DNA of 64,000 bases, from assembly GCF_046630445.1 (NCBI RefSeq), contig NC_092341.1, forward strand, positions 7,938,001 to 8,002,000. Direction: 5' to 3'. Both the position numbers and the translations under genes were made by a program. Source of the DNA: Rutidosis leptorrhynchoides. Its lineage: Eukaryota; Streptophyta; Magnoliopsida; Asterales; Asteraceae. Of this stretch, positions 57,101 to 64,000 are shown one piece after another (the stretch's first letter is position 1; the number at the start of each line of letters is the position of its first letter). The notes under the pieces were generated by a model. That model was not told where the DNA came from. It made no database searches and was given only the letters and a program-made list of their open reading frames with translations.

Positions 57101-59200
57101 TAACATACCTGCTCTTTAAACTGTTCTTCTTTCTCTTCATAACTAGACAGGGCAACGACTTGAACCTGGTAACTCAATAAGAAAACGTGTTTAATTTTTT
57201 TGTAGAAACAACTAAAGGAAAGATAATATATGTGATATATCATATATCTAGGTTCTTACATTAAAAAATTCGCTCAACGGGGTGTTTTTGTGAGCTTCTG
57301 GCTTAGGAACTGAATCCCATATCTACAAAAAAGAACATATTATTATAAGTAGTGAAGTTGTGTTAGTTATTCAGGTGACAAAGACAGAAAAATATACTTT
57401 CTGGATATCTTCTCTTAAAACAGGCTCCAGATTTTCAAGAGGTGTCTGTAACAAATAAAAAGATACTTAATCAGGTTATGGTGTCTTCACAAAGTGTAGA
57501 CATTTTGTCAAGACGTATTTTAGATAAAAGTTACCCTCGTTTTATCACGTATGACGAACATCAAAGTTGTTTTACGTGGACTAAATAACCGCAACATGAC
57601 CTGAAAAACATAAACCATAAGATCAACACGCGATTTATGCAGAATTGGATGAACTACAAAACCATATACTGTACCTGGAACACGGTTTTTAAAAGAGGTT
57701 TATTTGCAGCCTGCTCACGCCCAATATCATGACACCACCTATTAAACAGAAGTTTATCAAGAAATGCAACTTATGTATACAAGAAAATCAAATATATTGA
57801 GCTATTAGTACACTTACATGTTTATAAGCACAATATCCGAAACAGCAAGAGCAAAAAGTGCACTTTGTTTCTCGAATGCAGTATCATCCTGTACAACATC
57901 AAAAAATTCTTACTAAATATGAGTTAACTACTGAGACACAAAACCAACCAAAAGCATCAGCATAATCTATTCAAGAAGATAACAATAATTATAATTATAA
58001 TTATTATAATAATATTAATAATAATCTAATATAACCTCTCCTCGCTCTCTTCCATCAGTACCCTCAAGATCCATTACAATTGTGCAAGGTTCGATACCGG
58101 GGCATCGTGCTATCCAAATACCTTTAGTAGTCTGAGACCTAAAAAAGATGAAACGAGAAATGAGCAAAAATCATGCAAAGATAACAAAACAAAATAAAGA
58201 ATTACAACATGCCTTCCCCTGTAAGCATCCATTTCCCTAAAGTTGGTATAAAAAAGATGATTAAGCAATGTACTCTTCCCTGCAAGAACAATATCAATTT
58301 CAGAACTTGCACAAGAAATGTTTTATGCATAAATTATTTAAGTAACAACAAATTCTTTCGCATCGTGTAGAACATGAAACGTATTTCTTTTTAATGGTGT
58401 ACATAATACATACCGCTACTTTGTGGACCCATGATAGCAACAACAGCATAAGAAAGTCCACATTCTGCAAGTTTGACTTGTTTAATAAAATTATCAAGTC
58501 CAACTGCATTGAAAGTACCATCCCCTTCAATTAGGTGGGTCGAGCAACATTCAACTTCTTTGTCTGAAATAAAAGATCACTCGCATAACTACAAATGAGC
58601 ACAACGTAGTACCATAAACCGCAACACCTCTACTTTAAACTTACATCATTAGATGTTCTACACTCAAATTGCATTTGCTTCAAATAATTCTAACAAAATA
58701 ATTACTAGTTAACATACGTAACGGTACAAAATACAAATATTATTCCTCAAACCGAACTCAACACAGCTAAACATATTACAGATTTAGGTTTCACAGGACC
58801 TTATAGCATATATATTTTTACAAAATAGTACAAATTAACGATATTTTTTGGGTCAAATAATAAAATTAATCTTTTGCAAGATAGCAACTGAAGATAGCGC
58901 ACAATACAACACTTTACAATCAACAGTTAACATTAAATTTTAGTAAAACCTAATTACGGTAATAAATAAAGTGAATCAGCAGCATTAAACCGCTAACTAA
59001 AATCAAAATTGAACTGGAATCAGCAGTAAATAAGCATCTCTGATGTTATATGCACAAAATAATATCAATCAATTAAGAAGCTCGATTGAATTAATCATTC
59101 CGACCAAGTCGTTAGGGTATTGACTTGAAAGCTAAACGATAAACTCACTACACAACTAATTTATAACTAAGCTTTTAAAACAAGTGAATTGCTTACCCAT
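54181..59200 (-). CDS. RHD3: ROOT HAIR DEFECTIVE 3-type ER-shaping GTPase (SEY1/atlastin-like)
   Basis: Complete gene, 22 coding exons, 810 aa. Exons in transcript order: 59200-59197, 58563-58414, 58279-58213, 58138-58036, 57888-57818, 57738-57675, 57600-57535, 57445-57398, 57322-57260, 57165-57109, 56971-56744, 56666-56575, 56486-56408, 56325-56160, 56082-55958, 55880-55618, 55538-55442, 55319-55170, 55075-54971, 54881-54787, 54702-54606, 54423-54181; phases all agree. Residues 47-54 are the P-loop GPQSSGKS, 97-100 DLEG (G3) and 171-173 RDK (G4). Two hydrophobic segments near 675-695 and 700-722 form the ER membrane hairpin; a Ser-rich tail follows. The family fuses ER tubules using GTP. Exon 1 codes for only MD. 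The third intron has a GC donor. Whether this is RHD3 itself or an RHD3-like paralogue cannot be settled here. Confidence 0.95.
58564..59196 (-). other. First intron of the RHD3-type gene, 633 bp
   Basis: Donor ATGG then GTAAGC at 59196, acceptor TTTCAG at 58564. By far the longest intron of the gene. It separates the four-base first coding exon from the P-loop exon. Confidence 0.85.
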
Positions 59201-59414
59201 TGAAAGCAGATGAAGTTGCGAATTGATGTTAGGTTTCTTGAAATAGAAGTAATCAGTATGAGATCTCGAAAGAGGATAATGAAATTCCCCTCTTTTGTTT
59301 TGTTTAGTAGTTTGGTGTGTTCTGCAAAGTTGGACGCCTCTCTCACACAGGTGTAAATGTGTGAAAAAGCTTCCAAAGGTTTATTAAATTAAATTAAGTA
59401 TTTTAAATATAACT

Positions 59415-59490
59415 ATAAATATCTATCTATCTATCTATCTATCTATTTATATATCTATCTATTTATATTTATATATATATATATATATAT
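59415..59490. repeat. (ATCT)n and (AT)n microsatellite
   Basis: ATCT repeats followed by TA repeats in the region upstream of the RHD3-type gene. Confidence 0.93.
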
Positions 59491-60048
59491 CTACTAGGTT
59501 TTGAGCCCGTGCATTGCACGTCAACTCAAAAATCGTTCCAAAATCCTATATATAGACATGCATAGATATATATATATATATATATATATGACAGCCAAGT
59601 GATACGGGTTGGATAGATATAGATTACAAACATGAAGAGAGATACGAGTTAGAGTTAAGATTATCAATGCCAAGTTATATGATGGTGCATTTGGATGTTA
59701 ATTTGATTACAATCTTCAATTTTCTCAGCACCTTAAATCAAAACCTTTAATAATCCATTGATAATTGATGAGACCGTTATTTTAGGGCTAGATTGTGATA
59801 ATAGAGAAGTGTTATATTTTTTAATTAGTTCCTATTAATATGTTAATATGTTTCATTGATTGATATATTTTTTTAACATCAATATATTTTTTAATTATTC
59901 TAATTAAATTTAATTTTCTTCTCAGTTATTGTTTTTTTTATTAACTTGTTATTATAAAAATTATGAGGATATAACATGTGTAAATTCCACTTGTCATTAA
60001 TTCCTATTAATACTCTCCTAATGACACATATGCTAATTTAAACTCTCT

Positions 60049-60108
60049 TTTATATAAGTATATAGATATAGATATAGATTTCTATATCTATCTATATACT
60101 TATATAAA
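60049..60108. repeat. Long AT-rich inverted repeat
   Basis: Arms such as TTATATAAGTATATAGATA pair with their reverse complement across a loop of only a few bases; arm length about 25 bp. Confidence 0.85.
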
Positions 60109-61540
60109 AAAAAAAGAATTAATTATCCTAATTGTCAACCAAGGTATTTTTTCAGAAATATTCAAATCCTATACTCTCTTCTCTTTTTCACTTAAAATTA
60201 AAACTCGAGAATCACTATTATTTTTTAATATGTCGGTTTCCTTTCCTTTCTGTTAAAAAAATAACTTAAGAATGCAGCGTAAGATTTTCTTCAAAAGCAA
60301 GCTAATACAGATGGTTCATTCTCATCCATCTTCTTCAAGTAAAAATTAGGGTTTACATCATCTTCCTCAACTCGTTTTCTTTATGATTTCACACGTTGTC
60401 ATATTGGATTAAAAAGCACCAACTCGTTGAATCTCGATTAGGGCTTTCGAATCTGCTTATCATCCAGGTTTGTACTTTCTGAAAGTTTCTTCTTTAAATC
60501 TCTTCACTGTATTTCTTTCTCCTTCAATCTTTAGTTTGTTTCATTCATTAATTATTTACAATTTACTCACTTAGGGTTTTTGATTTTGTTTTCACGTATC
60601 ATTTTTTCAATTATCAGAAGATAGGATCAAATGCGCCTCTTTGCCTCTTCTTATCTATCCATCTTCACCTAACCATCTTCACCAACAGGCGGTTTTCTGA
60701 TGATGAACATTTGTTACTTGATTCTTGCTAGACAATGATTTGGATATGCCGTCTTCCATCATACACCAAGTCACGAACATAGATACGAAGGATTTTTGCT
60801 CTCTATACTCATTTCAGTTAAGGTATAAAAGCATTACAAGTTCTTTCAGGTAAGTGAATATTTTAAGCTTAGGGTTTTTATTAACATTATTGAATTACTA
60901 TTTAATCTATGAATAAAAATAAAATGTTTTGTATTTAGGTCAGAAAACATATACTAAACCTGCAAATCACGTGCAAGCGCCAGCGATAATGAATTGACTG
61001 ACTTAATGAAGGTGTGTTGCTCCTCCATAATCAACATGATCTGTTACCTCTTATATTTAATTATGAGTTATTCCTTTTGATTTTGTTAATAATGGGTGAT
61101 GTATGGATAAGAAAAAAGGGAATGAATGTACTGTATTTAAAGGGGAGATAGAGAAATTACCCAAATAGACAAATAACACCCTCTCTCTTAAAAATAAACA
61201 TTGTCAGACACCTTTTTCATCAATAGACATTGGCTTCTCGAAAAACCCGTGGTTAACCATCGCGCCTCACGAAAACATCTTTAAGCCAATGAGGAACAGC
61301 CATGTGTGAACCATGCTCTCGTATCGCGTAATTTTTGTTTCGAAAATCCCGTATTTCGCGAAAACCATCTCGGAACAGCCGTTCCATTGCGCAACTTATA
61401 TTGGACGAGCATGTAGACAATTTTAAAGGATAAGATCCCAAAATACTTATACTTGAATGGCGTATTAGAGAGTAAAGAATTGGATCTCAAAGAATACGAG
61501 ATCACCTTTAGGGTTCATCCAAAACATCTTACTCTACAAC

Positions 61541-64000
61541 TGTAACGACCCGACCAAAACCGTTATTGACGGCGCCGTTAACTTAGGTCCCGTTGCATGG
61601 TCGTAGTCCCTATATGAGACTCGTTTGACCAAAATTATGTCGCATTCATTTGAAAGGTACAAGACTTGCAAGTTTAGTTTACAAAACCGTTCGACAACAA
61701 GTCTAAGTTTACAAAAGTCATAAAGTATAAATGAAATAACTTGCGACATAATTAGTTTAAAAACACAGTTGCTATAAATAGCGTAAGTATGTAAACAAAA
61801 GTTTGAATCCAAAAGTGCTATCCCTAGCGTATGCATGCATGGTTGACTCCAATCAAGTAATCAAAGAGTGCGGAAGCATGTATCAAGTAGCCAAGTATGA
61901 ACCTGAGAAAACATGTAGAAAACTGTCAACGAAAAACGTTGGTGAGATCATAAATGTATTTGTGAAAGTATGTTTTTGAATCACAAGGTTTAGTATCAAG
62001 GCGTATACATCTCTAAAGATGTGTTTGTAAACCATAAGATTTAGTATAAAGTGAATATCAAGCGTATACATCCCAAAAGATGTTGTCTGTATCACGAGCA
62101 CCCAATTACCAAAACTTAACTGAATCTTACCTCTGCATAATAGTGTTAGAACCTACACTATATACCGAAAATACGTTTCATCCGTCAGATGAGGGTTCGT
62201 CAAACCCGCATGGCCACACAACATAATTTCTCGCTCACACCCTACAAGTGTAACTAATGGTAATTGAACTTGAGGATTTTCGTTCTAACTCGTATGTATC
62301 TTTGCTCTTGTATTCGCATTTGTATTCAAAGTATGAAAGTATAAACCGTATAAATGTATATAAAGTATATGTTTCTCAGCCCACGATTTAAAAGTATAAA
62401 AGTATTTGCAAAGGTGGGACTATGATCTCACCTCGAGTGCACGAGTATAAAAGTACTTCACAAAGTAACGTATGCATGAAAGTTGCTTAGCCTTGACCTA
62501 AACAAGTAAGTTGTGTCAATTAACCGGTTACGATACAAGGTCGGGTGAAATGTGTTCAATTAGTCCTATGGCTCGTTACGACTCGATTAAATATAGCATG
62601 TGAATCAATTTGTCAAGTTTCATACAAGAATCACGTATAAAAGCATGTTAGAACGATTGCATAAAAGTTTGGTTAAGTTTGACTAAAAGTCAAACTTGGT
62701 CAAAGTCAACGAAAAAGTCAACACGTTCGGGTCGGGTCCCGGACTATTTTTCTATGCTAGTTATTCATATACAAGTATATTAGAATAAGTTTCATGTGAA
62801 TCGGAGGTCGGTAGCTAGTCAAACATTTCACGTGAAATGGGTCCAAGAGGTCAGAATCTGGCCAGGTGATTCTGCGCGCCGCGCGGGGATGTGGCGCGCC
62901 GCGCCACTACCTGGGCAGAGAATTCTGGTCAGTTTTTCCAAGTGTGCACGAACCAAAACCTTTTCTAACACAACACTTGACCCGCAAACACTTATAACGC
63001 CTATCATACATCGTTGGAAAGGTATTTTGACGAGGAATGCAACTAAGTACATATTATCAATCAAAACATGCATTTAAAATAATCAAATTCTCGTCAAATG
63101 TTCAATGAACGTTCATAATCAAAGTTTCAAGTTTGTAAAACGCATTTCATGATTCGGGCAACCAATTTACACATATGATATGCCGTTTTGAAGGTAATGA
63201 AGCATACATTACTACTAAACACTAACAATTAACATTTCATGGCATTCAAGCATCAAAAGTTCATGTCAAGAACTATCAAACCCTAGTCAAACATCACAAA
63301 ATCCTTAATCGGGTTTTTGAAGTTTTCTTAATCAACCTACACATCAAAATGTAGCTAATGATACTAGTAACACAATTAAAACATGAACTTTAACAATTAA
63401 ACAACTTTTAATCATCCAAAATCAAAGATTAAGCTAACCCACTTCAAAAGTTCAAACTAGTTACTCAAATCAACAAATCGAGCAAACAAAACATATATTC
63501 ATGCTAGACACGAGCCATAGACACTAACTAACACAATTTCAAGTCAAAAACACGAATTTAAAGAAATCTAGAGTTTTAGAAATGTTACCCAAAATCAATG
63601 AAGTTAGTATCCAATCGTAGAGGATGATGAGAGGATCAAGAATATGTAGTTTGTTTTGATGTTTGCTTGCTAAATCGAAATTAGATGATGAATCTTTTGT
63701 TTGAAGGTTGAGAGAAAAGATAGAAGTAATGAAGATGGTGGAGATGAAAATGAATGGAGGAGGATGGAGTTGACTAGTTGACCTAGTCAACTAGTTTGGC
63801 TCTTTGGCGAGTTTAGTCCCTCAAGTTTCAAAGCGGGTGCGGGAATTAACCAAACGAATATTTTAAAAACGCTCGTGTAAATGGGTGACGTTAAAATTAA
63901 ATAACGAGGGATATTATGAACGTTAGTTAACGAAAGACACGAATTTAGATAACAAAAGGTATTATCTAAAAAAAAAAACGGTGTTAAAATAAATTAAACG
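61541..64000 (-). mobile_element. Partial chromovirus LTR (3' or solo)
   Basis: It begins TGTAACGACCCGACC on the plus strand. Its order of blocks resembles the long chromovirus LTRs read on the minus strand, for example CTCACCAACGTTTTTCGTTG then ATGTTTTCTCAGG near 61910-61955. No PBS complement adjoins 61541, so the body, if any, lies to the right. It carries one 20-bp-spaced palindrome pair (62873-62905). Frames 61534-62101, 62796-63077 and 63539-63790 are chance ORFs. Confidence 0.65.
62873..62905. repeat. GC palindrome pair, 20-bp spacing (fifth occurrence)
   Basis: TGCGCGCCGCGCG (62873) and GGCGCGCCGCGCC (62893), the reverse complement of the element 3 unit. The nearby phrase GAATTCTGGTCAG resembles ATTCTGGTCTG next to the element 3 pair. 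Confidence 0.87.

Larger units (their letters stand above)
59377..61540. other. Intergenic DNA with microsatellites and exon-like pieces
   Basis: Contains an (ATCT)n and (AT)n stretch (59415-59490), the palindromic phrase CCCGTGCATTGCACG (59507, recalling the ends of some DNA transposons), a perfect-looking inverted repeat (60049-60108), and on the plus strand a stretch with splice-like AG/GT signals near 60467, 60848 and 60940 but no ORF (possible noncoding transcript or gene fragment). The small minus-strand frames at 61253-61505 are not supported. Confidence 0.45.

Noticed and set aside
62796-63077. Overlapping 93- and 81-codon ORFs
   Set aside because: They cover the palindrome pair of an LTR on both strands; no motif.

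Overview
This is plant nuclear DNA. It is AT-rich and dominated by nested LTR retrotransposons. Only two host genes are clearly visible: a single-exon NDR1/HIN1-like gene and a complete 22-exon ROOT HAIR DEFECTIVE 3-type GTPase gene, both on the minus strand. The repeat families (Athila-like elements, chromoviruses whose LTRs begin TGTAACGACCC, long LTRs with tRNA-Met-type primer sites) look like those of a large-genome asterid. Asteraceae is my best guess, but this is family resemblance and not proof.

Layout. 1-12428: most of an Athila-like Ty3/gypsy element on the minus strand (env-like region, INT, RT-RNase H, protease, gag, leader, PBS, 5' LTR); its 3' LTR lies off the left edge. 12429-13600: part of another LTR. 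13597-22424: a second minus-strand chromovirus with a truncated 3' LTR and a complete 2.77-kb 5' LTR. 22425-26842: the 3' tail and 4.1-kb LTR of a plus-strand chromovirus. 26843-39822: a related LTR split by a third, complete minus-strand chromovirus (28887-37769, TSD TTATG). 39823-40280: a probable LTR end. 41703-48012: a complete but decayed Ty1/copia element on the plus strand (TSD GAGAG). 48013-61540: the gene-bearing part, with SINE-like insertions. 61541 to the end: part of another LTR.

The junctions read as a stack: a split LTR received a plus-strand element and a minus-strand element; the plus-strand one received element 2; element 2's 3' LTR was cut by a further LTR; and that LTR was cut by the Athila copy. 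All gag-pol reading frames carry stop codons or frameshifts, so none of the elements looks autonomous.

The most unusual signals are not genes. First, a 131-bp module with only three mismatches is shared, in the same sense orientation, by the transcribed part of a gypsy LTR and the leader of the copia element. Second, GC-rich palindromes occur in pairs at fixed spacing: 32 bp in three places of the Athila element and 20 bp in five places of two chromovirus LTR families. One Athila pair sits just upstream of the LTR TATA box, and another sits in the same position ahead of a TATA-like box before the env-like ORF. Third, tRNA-like A/B-box modules lie inside the long LTRs. Everything here was read by eye; no alignments, databases or folding programs were run.
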